Source of the DNA: Pseudomonadales bacterium
GTDB lineage: Bacteria > Pseudomonadota > Gammaproteobacteria > Pseudomonadales > Ketobacteraceae
Assembly: GCA_002701845.1 (NCBI GenBank)
Contig: NZXG01000013.1
Coordinates: 1 to 64,000 of the forward strand
Direction: 5' to 3'
Length of the DNA stretch: 64,000 bases
Each line of letters opens with the position of its first letter. Position 1 is the first letter of the stretch. Under the pieces are notes generated by a model that saw only the letters and a list, made by a program, of their open reading frames with translations, was not told where the DNA came from and made no database searches. The position numbers were made by a program, and so were the translations under genes. Positions 18,745 to 28,449 of the stretch are shown piece after piece.

Positions 18745-20343
18745 TCAGTTGCCGGACCACATCAGTTCAAACCCCAGGGAGGCGGACCACTGGCTGGCCT
18801 CAACCTGATTGGCCAGATCCAGCTGCCGGTTAAAGGTGCTGCGCAGATAAATATCCATGGCGGGATTGCGGCCACTGGGCTTCATGGCCTCCCAGGTGAG
18901 TTTGGCATTTCCCATGTGGGAGCGATACTGGGTTTCCAGTTGAGAGGAGGCCACATCATTGGCCTGATCCCCGTAATAGTACTCCACATGCAGGCTGAGA
19001 TTGCGGGGCAGCGTACCCAGGTAGGCCTGCATGCCATAATGCCGGGCCTGATAACGGTTCGCCAGATCAAGTTCCGCCGCGTCATTCCAGCGGGCCCTTA
19101 CATTCAGCCAGAAATCCGTCCGCGGTGCCCAGCCCAGATTCAACTCCGCGGTTTCCCGGCGCCAGTCCGAAGGCTGCAGAGGCTGCTGAGCGCTAAAGGT
19201 GACCGGTTCCTCACGCCAGTGATCCTGGTCACTCACCAGATAATCCAGGCTCCATTGCCAGCGCTCGTGATCGAACAACAAATTGATACCAGTCTCATCG
19301 GATTCCTGTAACAACTCATAACCCTGGGCCTGCACCTGTTCCGGCGCCTGCCACTGGTTACGCTGGTAGTAGCGGGCCGAGATCACCGGTTGCCCCAGGG
19401 GCAGAAACAGAATCCGGTCAAGGTTCATCAACTGGTAATTAAGACGGATACCGGCCCGGTCCGAGGTAGGGATAAATTCCATGACGCTGCGGTCGGTGCT
19501 GTTGCCCTCCCGGGTCCATTCCAGCTCCATGCCCACCCCCCGGACGCGGGATTGCACCAGCAGCTGGGCGGTATCCTGACCCCGGGGCTGATTCAGATTG
19601 CCCAGGCTGTAGAACTGCTGATCCACGGAGCGATACAACGCCCGCCCCCGCCACCAATCGAACCAGCCACTGCCCAGCACTCCATCGGAAGACAGTGACA
19701 TCTCCGCCTGCAGGGCCTGCCCCTGATTGACCTGGGTTTCCTGCAGCAGACGGCCCTTTTGCTGTTCGGAGCGGGCGTATTCCACCCGCGCGCTCCAGCT
19801 GCGGTCGAGCCACTGGGTACTGGCCGCCAGGTTCCAGCTGTTCACCTCCTGGGAGGCCGCCGGGTTGAACAGGAAGTCTTCGTCGGACCAGTGCAGCTGA
19901 CCACCGATGTAGCCGGCTTCCACCTGTACCGGATCCCACAGGGACAGGTTCAGGGTACCGCCATAACTGACTTCACTGGGGGAGCCCACGGTGGGATTGA
20001 CACTGAACGACTGCACGCTGTTGCTTTGATGGGTGAATACCTGGGCCCGATACAGGCCCTGATTGTCGTAGATCTCGGCGGAGCGGCCACTGCGTTGGAA
20101 GCCGGCAAACAGCAGATCCTGCCGTGCCACCGCCAGATCCCGGTAGCGGGTCTGCAGGGGTCCGTCCTGGGCCGGCAGGTCGGGCACCAGAACCCCGGGA
20201 TTCTCCAGCGCTGCCGGACCCTCTGCATTCCCCACCACCGCCAGGGCCGGGTTAACGGCCAGGCACAGCAGCGCCCACAGGCCAAAGGCCGCGCGCTGGC
20301 GACGAAATACTAGGGTTGGTCCGGACCTCCGGCTGCTGGTCAT
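18745..20343 (-). CDS. Predicted outer-membrane beta-barrel protein
   Basis: 532 residues with a signal peptide (FGLWALLCLAVNPALA). The mature part is a long series of alternating polar/aromatic strands with Trp, Tyr and Asn (SYGGTLNLSLWDPVQVEAGY, MELEWTREGN, LSLHVEYYYGDQ), broken by turns with Asp/Gly/Asn. That is the look of a transmembrane beta-barrel. The last strand ends ...LGFELMWSGN without the usual terminal Phe, so the barrel call is moderate. I do not recognise a named family. It is monocistronic and lies downstream of the RegA/RegB pair on the same strand. Confidence 0.6.
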   Translation of the reverse strand: MTSSRRSGPTLVFRRQRAAFGLWALLCLAVNPALAVVGNAEGPAALENPGVLVPDLPAQDGPLQTRYRDLAVARQDLLFAGFQRSGRSAEIYDNQGLYRAQVFTHQSNSVQSFSVNPTVGSPSEVSYGGTLNLSLWDPVQVEAGYIGGQLHWSDEDFLFNPAASQEVNSWNLAASTQWLDRSWSARVEYARSEQQKGRLLQETQVNQGQALQAEMSLSSDGVLGSGWFDWWRGRALYRSVDQQFYSLGNLNQPRGQDTAQLLVQSRVRGVGMELEWTREGNSTDRSVMEFIPTSDRAGIRLNYQLMNLDRILFLPLGQPVISARYYQRNQWQAPEQVQAQGYELLQESDETGINLLFDHERWQWSLDYLVSDQDHWREEPVTFSAQQPLQPSDWRRETAELNLGWAPRTDFWLNVRARWNDAAELDLANRYQARHYGMQAYLGTLPRNLSLHVEYYYGDQANDVASSQLETQYRSHMGNAKLTWEAMKPSGRNPAMDIYLRSTFNRQLDLANQVEASQWSASLGFELMWSGN

Positions 20344-20458
20344 CAGGTTCGCTCGGTCACTGCATTAACTACGACGATAGGCGATTCCTTACCAGGATAG
20401 GCCACCTGTCCGGGATTGGAAGGTGAATTTGGCACTTTTTGCCGGCAATTGTGTCAGT

Positions 20459-20998
20459 TTACCGTTTGGCGGGGCGTTTCTGTAATTTTCGTTGTAAGGT
20501 ACGCCGGTGCATGTTCAAAGCCCGGGCGGTGGCGGAAATATTGCCGTTGTGTTCCCGCAGCACCCGTTGCAGGTATTCCCACTCCAGCCGTTCCATACTG
20601 AGGGGCTGTTCCTCCACCGGCACGGGCTCTGGGGCCGGGGCCGCCGCCAGCAGCGCCAGGATCTCGCTGCTATTCACCGGTTTACACAGATAGTTGTCGG
20701 CACCCGCCTTGATGGCCTCCACCGCGGTGGCCACACTGGCGTAACCGGTGAGAATCACCACCCGCTGCCGGGGCCGGAGCCGGAGAATCTCAGCCAATAC
20801 CAGCAGGCCGCTTTCACCGTCCAGATTCAGGTCCAGCAGCACCAGGTCGAAGTCAGCCTCCCGCAGGGCCGCCAGCGCGGCCGGCGCCTGCTGCGCCGTG
20901 CTCACCGCCAACCCCCGCCGCTCCAGGGAGCGGGCCAGGGTGCGCAGGAACACCGGATCGTCGTCAATCAGCAACAGGCGGGTGGGGTCAGGCATCAT
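20459..20998 (-). CDS. regA: RegA/PrrA/ActR-type response regulator
   Basis: A 179-residue redox response regulator. The receiver domain has the acidic pocket (LLIDDDP), phospho-acceptor Asp56 in LLDLNLDG, Thr in ILTGYA and Lys in LCKP. A short Pro-rich hinge (EPVPVEE) and a Fis-type helix-turn-helix follow (EYLQRVLREHNGNISATARALN, then HRRTLQRKL), the signature of RegA/PrrA. The family controls respiration and carbon or nitrogen metabolism in response to quinone-pool redox state. Its start overlaps the end of regB by 11 bp. Confidence 0.9.
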   Translation of the reverse strand: MMPDPTRLLLIDDDPVFLRTLARSLERRGLAVSTAQQAPAALAALREADFDLVLLDLNLDGESGLLVLAEILRLRPRQRVVILTGYASVATAVEAIKAGADNYLCKPVNSSEILALLAAAPAPEPVPVEEQPLSMERLEWEYLQRVLREHNGNISATARALNMHRRTLQRKLQKRPAKR

Positions 20999-22304
20999 CC
21001 GGTTCCAGCAGCGGCAGGCGCACTTCCATCAGAGCCCCGCCATCACTCTCCCGCAGGGACAGTTTGCCGCCCAGGCGATCGATACTGGCATGGGACAGGA
21101 ACAGCCCCAGACCCAGCCCCTCCTCGCGGGTGCTGACGAAGGGTTGCCCCAGCCGCTCCCGAATGGCCGCCGGCACCCCCGGCCCCTCATCCCGAATCTG
21201 AATCAGAAGCTGATTATCCTGCCGCTGACAGCGCACCTCGGGAGTGTGCTCACTGACCCTGACCGCGTTATCCAGCAGGTTGAGCAGGGCCTGCACCAGG
21301 GTGGCGTCGCCTTGCACATGAAACGCCGGCCCGACTTCATTCTGCACCTGCAGGCTGCGGTCAGGGTGCAACAGGTTGAACTGTTCCCGCAATTCCGCAA
21401 TCAGCGCGGCCACGGCCAGCCGTCGGGGCCGGTTTTCCCGCAGCCCTTCCGCCCGCCGCATCATGTCCCCCAGAATCTGTTTACACAGGTCGATCTGCTG
21501 GGCCATCAGGCGCCGGTCCTCCTCCGCTTCCGGATCCCGCGCCGGCCGCTCCCCGAGATCGTCCACCAGCACAGAAAGGGTGGCCAGGGGCGTGGCCATT
21601 TTATGGGCGGCGCTGGCGGCGAAGGTGGCCAGGGCCACCAGTTGCTCATCCCGTAATATCGTCTCCCGCTGGGTGGCAATCAATTGTTGCTGGCGGCGGC
21701 GGGAGGCGGCCAGGGGAATCACCAGGGCGCAAATCAATAGAACCGATACCGCGAAGCTCAGCCACATGCCCACCAGATGCAACCGTTGCAGCCGGTCACT
21801 GCCATGGCTGCCGTGATGAGTGCCGGCAACCGACGTCTCCTCCAGCGCAATAAAGTACCGGGTTAACAGGGAATACAGGATCATGACCATCAGGGCCAGC
21901 AGCAGGGTGCGGAGCCAGGGCTGCGATACCGCGCTGATGGCCAGGGGCACCAGCAGCAGTGAGATCACGGGGTTGGTATGGCCACCGCTGCCGTAGAGAT
22001 AAAACGCCAGATTAAGTGCGGACAACGCCAACACCCAGAACGGCAGCGCCTCCGGCAGGGCCCGGCGCCGGCGCCACGCCAGCCAGACACCCGCACTGAG
22101 CAGGGCCTGCCCGCCGAGCGCGCCGCCCACCACCATGAGCGGCAGGGTAAAGCCTAGCCACAACAGAATCAGCGCCGTGACCGCCAACAGCGCCAGCAGC
22201 GCGGTGAGATAAGCCAGCAGAGTATACCCGCCGTCGGCGGGCCCGTTACCGGACAGAGCCGGTGCCGGGCGGCCCCCGTTCACCCACGGCCTCCCATCGG
22301 GCAC
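20988..22304 (-). CDS. regB: RegB/PrrB-type redox sensor histidine kinase
   Basis: A 438-residue membrane kinase, GTG start at 22304. Six hydrophobic segments lie in residues 28-200. They include GGHTNP (107-112), matching the GGxxNP quinone-binding motif of RegB. The phospho-acceptor His is His234 in SAAHKMATPL, a variant of the usual AHELGTPL. Cys274 in IDLCKQIL corresponds to the redox-active Cys of RegB. The HATPase part has the N-box LLNLLDNAV, DEGPGV and GLGLGLF. The partner RegA follows with overlap. The gene starts three bases after the esterase stop, so the three form one operon. No senC is next to it, unlike in the Rhodobacter cluster. Confidence 0.9.
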   Translation of the reverse strand: MPDGRPWVNGGRPAPALSGNGPADGGYTLLAYLTALLALLAVTALILLWLGFTLPLMVVGGALGGQALLSAGVWLAWRRRRALPEALPFWVLALSALNLAFYLYGSGGHTNPVISLLLVPLAISAVSQPWLRTLLLALMVMILYSLLTRYFIALEETSVAGTHHGSHGSDRLQRLHLVGMWLSFAVSVLLICALVIPLAASRRRQQQLIATQRETILRDEQLVALATFAASAAHKMATPLATLSVLVDDLGERPARDPEAEEDRRLMAQQIDLCKQILGDMMRRAEGLRENRPRRLAVAALIAELREQFNLLHPDRSLQVQNEVGPAFHVQGDATLVQALLNLLDNAVRVSEHTPEVRCQRQDNQLLIQIRDEGPGVPAAIRERLGQPFVSTREEGLGLGLFLSHASIDRLGGKLSLRESDGGALMEVRLPLLEPDDA

Positions 22305-22307
22305 CGG

Positions 22308-23906
22308 TTAAAACCCGTAACCCACCTCAAACCAGTAATCACAGGCGTCACCACGAAAGTCATCACGATTGTCCGGCTGCCCCTGAATCACGTAATAGTT
22401 ATCGCGGATGGCTTCATAGGGGGCCCAGTAAGGCACACCTTCACCATTGGGGTTACCGGTGCGGGCGAAGTTCCCCCAGGCCTGCTGCATCAGATCCCGC
22501 ACCCGCCGGTCCGAGCGGCTGATCTGCGCACTCAACAGGGGAAACTCAAACAAATAGCCCACATCCGCGGTATGAAAGACCCCAAGCTCCGGCGCATTGT
22601 CCTTGAAACCCAGGGCGACAATACTCATCACCACACTGAACACGTCTTCTTCCAGGGAATACATCCACACGCTATCGTGCTCGCTGTAGGTCCGGGCCAT
22701 GTTCAGGGTGGGGCACTTCATAATCAGATCCCCGCGGGCCTGGGCGTGGGCGGAACCGGCATTGGGGTAATCGGCAAAAGGATACAGCGCCGCCAGATCC
22801 TCTCCCTGCCCCGGATAGCGGGACTCCATAAACTCTGCATAACCTTCCGCATCATCGGGATGGGCCAGGAACCCGGCAAACAGACTGCCTTCGTCTTTAT
22901 TGGTGCCCAGTAACAGGGGAATGTCACGGCCCCGATACTGCGCCACCAGGTCCAGGGGGCTCTCCGGGAAAACATCACCATCGATCACCAGCCCGGGCCG
23001 GTAGGTCCATTCATCCAGGGTCCAGCCGAAGGAAGTGAACAGATCGTATTTTTTCAGGTCGCGGATGGTTTCCACCGGCACCTCGCGGGCGCACTGCAGG
23101 GGATTGGGGGTATCCAGGCAACCCAGTTCCGCCACCAGCTCAATGCCGATCTGTTGGGCCTGCTCCAGGGTGAGTATGCCCAGGGTGTCACAGGCACCGC
23201 TTTGCAGAATCGCCTTATGCAGCAAAGGTTGCGGTTCATGAGCTTGAGGCGAGGCCAGCACCGCGCAGGTGTTGGTGGCACCGGCGGATTCGCCAAATAC
23301 GGTGACGTTGTCGGGGTCACCGCCAAACCGATGAATTTCATCCTGCACCCACTGCAGCGCCGCCAGCAGATCCTTGATGGCCTGGTTACCATTGACGGCC
23401 TCGCCGGCGCCCAGTGCCGGCAGCGCGAAAAAGCCGGAAATCAGCAACCGGTAATTGGCGCTCACCACCACCACATTTTGTGACTGGGCGAGCTTTTTGC
23501 CGTCGTATTGTAATTCACTGCTGGAACCGGCGGCCTGGGCCCCGCCATGGACCCAGAACATCACAGGGTGCGGGCCCTCGGTATCCGGCGTCCAGATGTT
23601 CAGCGAGAGGCAGTCCTCACTGGGATTGACCACCGGCAGGCCGGTTGCCCACTGGGTGCAGGCATTGCCTTTGTATTTGGCCTGGAGCACACCCTCCCAG
23701 GGCTGCGGTGGCTGCGGGTCTGCCCACCGCAGGTCATCCACCGGGGGCTGGGCGTAGGGAATGCCCAAAAACTCCAGAATACCGTCGTCCCGCTTGCCTT
23801 CCACCACGCCATAACCGGTGGTTACCTGAGGTTCGGCACCACACCCCACCAATAACACTGAACCGAGAATTGCTATCAACCAGATCGGTTTCACCACTAC
23901 CCCCAA
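22308..23906 (-). CDS. Lipoprotein carboxylesterase (type B, para-nitrobenzyl esterase family)
   Basis: A 532-residue alpha/beta-hydrolase of the cholinesterase/carboxylesterase B family. The N-terminus is a lipoprotein signal (SVLLVGC, Cys22 lipidated). The oxyanion-hole region is FWVHGGAQAAG, the nucleophile elbow is GESAG (Ser207), and the EDCLSLNIWTP block is the standard family signature. The product would be a membrane-anchored ester hydrolase facing the periplasm or outer membrane. It is the first gene of an operon with regB and regA. Substrate unknown. Confidence 0.9.
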   Translation of the reverse strand: MGVVVKPIWLIAILGSVLLVGCGAEPQVTTGYGVVEGKRDDGILEFLGIPYAQPPVDDLRWADPQPPQPWEGVLQAKYKGNACTQWATGLPVVNPSEDCLSLNIWTPDTEGPHPVMFWVHGGAQAAGSSSELQYDGKKLAQSQNVVVVSANYRLLISGFFALPALGAGEAVNGNQAIKDLLAALQWVQDEIHRFGGDPDNVTVFGESAGATNTCAVLASPQAHEPQPLLHKAILQSGACDTLGILTLEQAQQIGIELVAELGCLDTPNPLQCAREVPVETIRDLKKYDLFTSFGWTLDEWTYRPGLVIDGDVFPESPLDLVAQYRGRDIPLLLGTNKDEGSLFAGFLAHPDDAEGYAEFMESRYPGQGEDLAALYPFADYPNAGSAHAQARGDLIMKCPTLNMARTYSEHDSVWMYSLEEDVFSVVMSIVALGFKDNAPELGVFHTADVGYLFEFPLLSAQISRSDRRVRDLMQQAWGNFARTGNPNGEGVPYWAPYEAIRDNYYVIQGQPDNRDDFRGDACDYWFEVGYGF

Positions 23907-24008
23907 ACACTTTGATTATTCTGTGTGGGAAGGATGGTACCACCAAACGGCCTTGGCAGAGAAACCGGCCTGAGCGGTCAATCAGGCCCCACATCTGAGA
24001 TCCAGCGG

Positions 24009-24932
24009 TCAGCCCAGCCGGCCATGTTCGCTGAGCAGGCGGATGGCCGCCGAGGCGGCGGCAGTGCGGTTTTCCACACCCATTTTTTTAAACACCTGCT
24101 CCAGGTGCTTGTTCACGGTTCGCGGACTCATCTCCAGGATCTGGGCAATCTCTCGATTGGTTTTGCCATTGGCAATCCAAAACAATACTTCCCCTTCCCG
24201 CTCGGTGAGGGAAAAGTTCTTGCGCAGCAGATCGGTATCGGAATCGCCGTCCTCCTCGAACAGCCGGAACAAATGCTCATGGGCATTGACCTCACCCAGG
24301 TATTTACACTGCAGTTTTTTCTGCGGGGCCTCCAGGGTCAGCCGGCGGCCCTGTTCCGGTGCCCGTTCCAGCCACTGCCGTAATTGAGGCGCCAGTGTGC
24401 TCTCCAGCCAGCGGGTATCGGCCATGGCCAGCTCGAATAACGCGAATACCTGGGGCGTGGCCCACAGCATGGTGCCGCTGTCGTCGGTGGTAAAAATATT
24501 CTGGCCGGCAGTGTCCAGGGCCATGCGCGCACTCTGGGTCATACGGGCATTGTTCAAATGCACCCGCATGCGCGCCACCAGCTCCGGCGGATTAATGGGC
24601 TTGGCCACGTAATCCACCCCCCCGGCCTCCAGCCCCATCACAATGTGTTCGGTATCACTGAGACCGGTCATAAAAATAATGGGAATATTCTTCAGTCCGC
24701 TTTGCTGCTTCAGCCGGCGGCAGGTTTCGAAACCGTCCATATTGGGCATAATGGCGTCCAGCAGAATAATATCCGGGATCATTTTGCTGGCAATATTAAT
24801 GGCCTGCTCGCCATCCAGGGCAATCAATACCGTGAGCCCCTCTTCGTCCAATACCTGGCTTAACATGGCAAGGGTTTCCGCGGAATCATCCACCACCAGC
24901 GCCACATCGGATCTTGTCTGCCGGTTGATCAC
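24009..24932 (-). CDS. LuxR/NarL-type response regulator for the amide locus
   Basis: 307 residues. An N-terminal receiver domain (ALVVDDSAE; phospho-Asp in ILLDAIMPNMDG; Lys in VAKPINP) is followed by a middle region of about 100 residues that resembles a degenerate PAS module (IFTTDDSGTMLWATPQVFAL). A C-terminal LuxR helix-turn-helix ends the protein (LTEREGEVLFWIANGKTNRE, then SPRTVNKHLEQVFKKMGV). The ATG overlaps the stop of the NCS1-kinase gene in ATGA, so the two form a coupled sensor/regulator pair. Position beside amiE and urt suggests that it controls those promoters; this is inference. Confidence 0.88.
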   Translation of the reverse strand: MINRQTRSDVALVVDDSAETLAMLSQVLDEEGLTVLIALDGEQAINIASKMIPDIILLDAIMPNMDGFETCRRLKQQSGLKNIPIIFMTGLSDTEHIVMGLEAGGVDYVAKPINPPELVARMRVHLNNARMTQSARMALDTAGQNIFTTDDSGTMLWATPQVFALFELAMADTRWLESTLAPQLRQWLERAPEQGRRLTLEAPQKKLQCKYLGEVNAHEHLFRLFEEDGDSDTDLLRKNFSLTEREGEVLFWIANGKTNREIAQILEMSPRTVNKHLEQVFKKMGVENRTAAASAAIRLLSEHGRLG

Positions 24933-27900
24933 GCTGACTGCACCTCACTGAGTTCACGGATACGGTCCAGACGCACCTGCTGGATCGCGGTTTCCAGATA
25001 CATTAGGAACGGCTGGCTGATGCTGGCATCCTGCTGCAGCTCCCGCAGTTTTTTGCGCAGGCCCTGCAGATGACCGATTTCGGCCATGGTCCGCAATTGC
25101 TGGATCACCGCCGGGGGCGGCAGGTCGGCCTGTTGCAGACTGTCCGGCGGCAGGGTAACCGCCGGCGGCGTCTCCGGCTCATAGAGCCATTGAATATCCA
25201 ACAGCCCGGCCAACCGTTCCAACAGGGTATTAACCCGCACCGGCTTGATCAGATAATCGTTATGCGGGCGCATGCTGCCCTCTTCCTGCTGGCCTTCCCG
25301 GGCGTCGGCGGAGATCATTACGATGGGCGCGGTCATTTTTTCCTGGCGCAACCGTTGCGCCAGTTGCCAGCCGGTCATGCCCGGCATGTTCAAATCCAGC
25401 AGGAAAATATCCGGTTGCCAGTGCGCCACCAGTGCCAGGCATTCCGGCCCGTCTTTGGCCTCCGCCAGAATAAAGCCCAGGGGTTCCAGTATGGATTGAA
25501 TCAGCTCCCGGTGAGTCGGGTCATCGTCCACCACCATCACCTTGCGCCGGGCCCCCAGATAGCCGCGGATCTTTTGCTCCAGGGTGGGGGCCACCGCCGG
25601 TTTGGCAATACTGGACAACATCAGGGTCACGGTAAATCGACTGCCCTTGCCCGGCTCGCTTTGCAGGGCGATGTCACCACCCATGATTTCAGTGAGCAGG
25701 CGGGTAATGGTCAAACCCAATCCGGTACCCGGTGCCGGCACCTGCCCGGGTTCACGAATGCGCTCGAAGGGTTTGAAAATGCGTTCCACATTGTCCGGGC
25801 TGATACCCACCCCGGAATCCTGCACCAGAAACTCTGCCACCTGATTGCGATAGCGGATCTGCAATAAAACCTTGCCCTGCTGGGTAAACTTAATGGCGTT
25901 GGACAACAGATTAATCAGAATCTGCCGCAGGCGTTTTTCATCGGTCACCACAAACTCCGGCAACCGGCCCTCGCAGCGATACTCGAAATCGATACCCTTG
26001 GCCTGGGCTTGTAGTCGAAACATATTCACCAGCTGATCCATCAGCTTGGGTAAACGCACTTCGTTGCGATGCAGATCCAGGCGTCCGGCTTCAATCTTGG
26101 AGATATCCAGTAGGCCTTCGATCAGATCCGCCAGGTGTTCACTGCTGCGCAGAATCACGCCGATGGCCTCCCGCCGGGACTCCGGGATTGACCGGTCCCG
26201 CTCCAGCAACTGGGCATAACCCATCACCGAATTCAACGGCGAGCGCAACTCATGACTGATACCGGTAAGGTAACGGCTCTTGGCCTTGTTGGCGGCCTCC
26301 GCCATTTCCTTGGCCTGCTGCAATTTCAGGTCGGTTTGCTCGTGGGCCAGGATCTCTTGATGCAGCAGCTCTGTCTGACGCTCGGTTTCCTCCTGGGCCA
26401 CCAACCGGCTTTCGTGAGCCAGCACAAACAACCACACCGCCACCCCGACGATAATCAACAGGATAAAAAACTCTTTCCACAACAGGCTGGCGATCAGATC
26501 CCGCACCTGGGGATCCTGGGAGGTGACTTCGAAGTAGACCACCGTCAGTATTAACGCGATAAACAGGGAACAGAAACACATCAGCGCCAGGAAGTGGCCA
26601 AACCGGGAATTCATCCGCGCCACAATCCGCTCCGGCAGAACTGAACCCAACAGAGTCAGCATCTGTTCCGACAACCGGGCCTGGGGTTTGCAGCGATCCT
26701 GACAGCGGGCGTCCAGGGAGCAGCACAGGGAACAGATGTGACCGTCATAGGCCGGACAGTGGGCAATATCCTCCGCTTCAAAACTGTGTTCACAGATACA
26801 GCAGGTGGCCATGCCATTGTTGGTGGCGATAATGTGGGGCTCGCGGGCGATGTAATAGCGGCCATCGGTGGCCCAGGCAATCAGCGGCGCTATAATAAAG
26901 GCAGACCCGAGCGTAAGGTACGGCGCCAGCGCCTGGGCAATGGGACCGTAACTGCCCATGTGCGCGGTAATCCCGATCAGGGACGCCAGCACCATGGAAC
27001 CAAAGCCCACCGGATTAATGTCATAAAGATAGGCGCGTTTGAATTCAATGGTGGCGGGGCTCAGGCCCAGGGGTTTGTTGATCACCAGGTCCGCCACCAG
27101 AGAGCCCACCCAGGCCACCGCCACGATGGCGTAGACCCCCAGAATTTCCTCCAGGGCTTTATAAATGCCCAGCTCCATCAACAACAAGGCAATCACCACA
27201 TTGAAAATCAACCAAACCACCCGACCGGGATGATTGTGGGTCAGCCGGGAAAAGAAATTGGACCAGGCGATGGAACCGGCGTAGGAATTAGTGACGTTGA
27301 TTTTCAACTGGGACAGAATCACAAAAATCCCCGCCATGGCCAGGGCAAACTCCGGCGACTGGGTGATATAACCAAAGGCCACCCGATACATGTGGGTGGG
27401 GTCCGAGGCGTCCTCCGCCGCGATGCCGTGTTGCAGTGCCAGCACCGCCAGAAACGAGCCGGCAAAAATCTTCAGAACACCAGCCCCGATCCAGCCGGGC
27501 CCCGCCATCAGCATGGCCAGCCACCAACGGCCGGCGGACACCCGCTCCCGGGCCGGCAGAAACCGCAGAAAATCCACCTGCTCACCAATCTGGGCAATGA
27601 GCGAAAAGATCACTGAAGAGGCGGCGCCAAACAGCAGAATATTGAAGCCGGTGCCGGACTCCTGTTGCGAGCCTTCAAACTGGGTCCAGTCCTCCACCGA
27701 CGCCACGTCGTGCCAGGCGATATAGATGAAAGGCAACAGCTGCAGGCAGACCCACAACGGTTGTGACCATAACTGGAACCGGCTGATGAGGGTGATACCG
27801 TGGGTCACCAATGGAATCACCAGCAGCGAGCTCAGCAGGTAGCCGATGGATAATGGAATGTGAAACAGCTGCTCCAGGGCCATGGCCATAATGGCAGCTT

Positions 27901-28312
27901 CCAGGGCAAAGAAGATAAAAGTAAAGGAAGCGTAGATTAATGAGGTGATGGTAGAGCCGATGTAGCCAAATCCTGCACCACGAGTGAGCAGATCGATATC
28001 AACGCCATATTTTGAGGCGTAATAGCCAATGGGCAGGCCGGTGACAAAAATAATCAGCCCCACCGCCATAATGGCCCAGGCGGCATTGGTAAACCCATAA
28101 TTCAGGGTGATGGCGCCGCCGATAGCCTCCAGGGCCAAAAAGGAAATGGCCCCCAGGGCGGTGTTGCTGACCCGGGCCGCCGACCAGCGGCGGGCACTTT
28201 TGGCGGTGAAACGCAGGGCGTAATCTTCCAGGGTTTCATTGGCCACCCACTGGTTGTAACTGCGCCGTACCCGGAAAATTCGCTGTCTTGCTGCCATAGC
28301 CTCTTTGCTCAC
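24929..28312 (-). CDS. NCS1-transporter/histidine-kinase fusion (hybrid sensor kinase)
   Basis: 1127 residues, GTG at 28312 or ATG at 28297. Residues 1-480 form a twelve-helix NCS1-type nucleobase:cation symporter domain (opening RSYNQWVANETLEDYALRF). Then comes a Cys-rich module at 504-541 with nine Cys (CCIC, CSLCC, CQDRC), probably a zinc finger. Two further membrane helices (about 573-595, 613-633) and a coiled coil lead to HisKA with His687 (SHELRSPLNSVMGY). HATPase_c follows (NLLSNAIKF; GTGLGLT), then a receiver domain with Asp973 (LLDLNMPG). The C-terminal 90 residues are helical. The design recalls CbrA, which fuses an SLC5 transporter to a kinase. The transporter part probably senses, and perhaps carries, an amide, urea or nucleobase-like ligand. 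Confidence 0.92.
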   Translation of the reverse strand: MSKEAMAARQRIFRVRRSYNQWVANETLEDYALRFTAKSARRWSAARVSNTALGAISFLALEAIGGAITLNYGFTNAAWAIMAVGLIIFVTGLPIGYYASKYGVDIDLLTRGAGFGYIGSTITSLIYASFTFIFFALEAAIMAMALEQLFHIPLSIGYLLSSLLVIPLVTHGITLISRFQLWSQPLWVCLQLLPFIYIAWHDVASVEDWTQFEGSQQESGTGFNILLFGAASSVIFSLIAQIGEQVDFLRFLPARERVSAGRWWLAMLMAGPGWIGAGVLKIFAGSFLAVLALQHGIAAEDASDPTHMYRVAFGYITQSPEFALAMAGIFVILSQLKINVTNSYAGSIAWSNFFSRLTHNHPGRVVWLIFNVVIALLLMELGIYKALEEILGVYAIVAVAWVGSLVADLVINKPLGLSPATIEFKRAYLYDINPVGFGSMVLASLIGITAHMGSYGPIAQALAPYLTLGSAFIIAPLIAWATDGRYYIAREPHIIATNNGMATCCICEHSFEAEDIAHCPAYDGHICSLCCSLDARCQDRCKPQARLSEQMLTLLGSVLPERIVARMNSRFGHFLALMCFCSLFIALILTVVYFEVTSQDPQVRDLIASLLWKEFFILLIIVGVAVWLFVLAHESRLVAQEETERQTELLHQEILAHEQTDLKLQQAKEMAEAANKAKSRYLTGISHELRSPLNSVMGYAQLLERDRSIPESRREAIGVILRSSEHLADLIEGLLDISKIEAGRLDLHRNEVRLPKLMDQLVNMFRLQAQAKGIDFEYRCEGRLPEFVVTDEKRLRQILINLLSNAIKFTQQGKVLLQIRYRNQVAEFLVQDSGVGISPDNVERIFKPFERIREPGQVPAPGTGLGLTITRLLTEIMGGDIALQSEPGKGSRFTVTLMLSSIAKPAVAPTLEQKIRGYLGARRKVMVVDDDPTHRELIQSILEPLGFILAEAKDGPECLALVAHWQPDIFLLDLNMPGMTGWQLAQRLRQEKMTAPIVMISADAREGQQEEGSMRPHNDYLIKPVRVNTLLERLAGLLDIQWLYEPETPPAVTLPPDSLQQADLPPPAVIQQLRTMAEIGHLQGLRKKLRELQQDASISQPFLMYLETAIQQVRLDRIRELSEVQSA

Positions 28313-28449
28313 CCCGCGACACCCCCGTTACACCGGGTGTCAGCGACACCTGAATCACTGCGTGCTGTGGGTGCAAAATCCGCTTTTGGCGAACCCCCAG
28401 TCAGGGCCGATCGGGCCCGAAATGGTTTTTGAGCAAAGAACATACCAAA

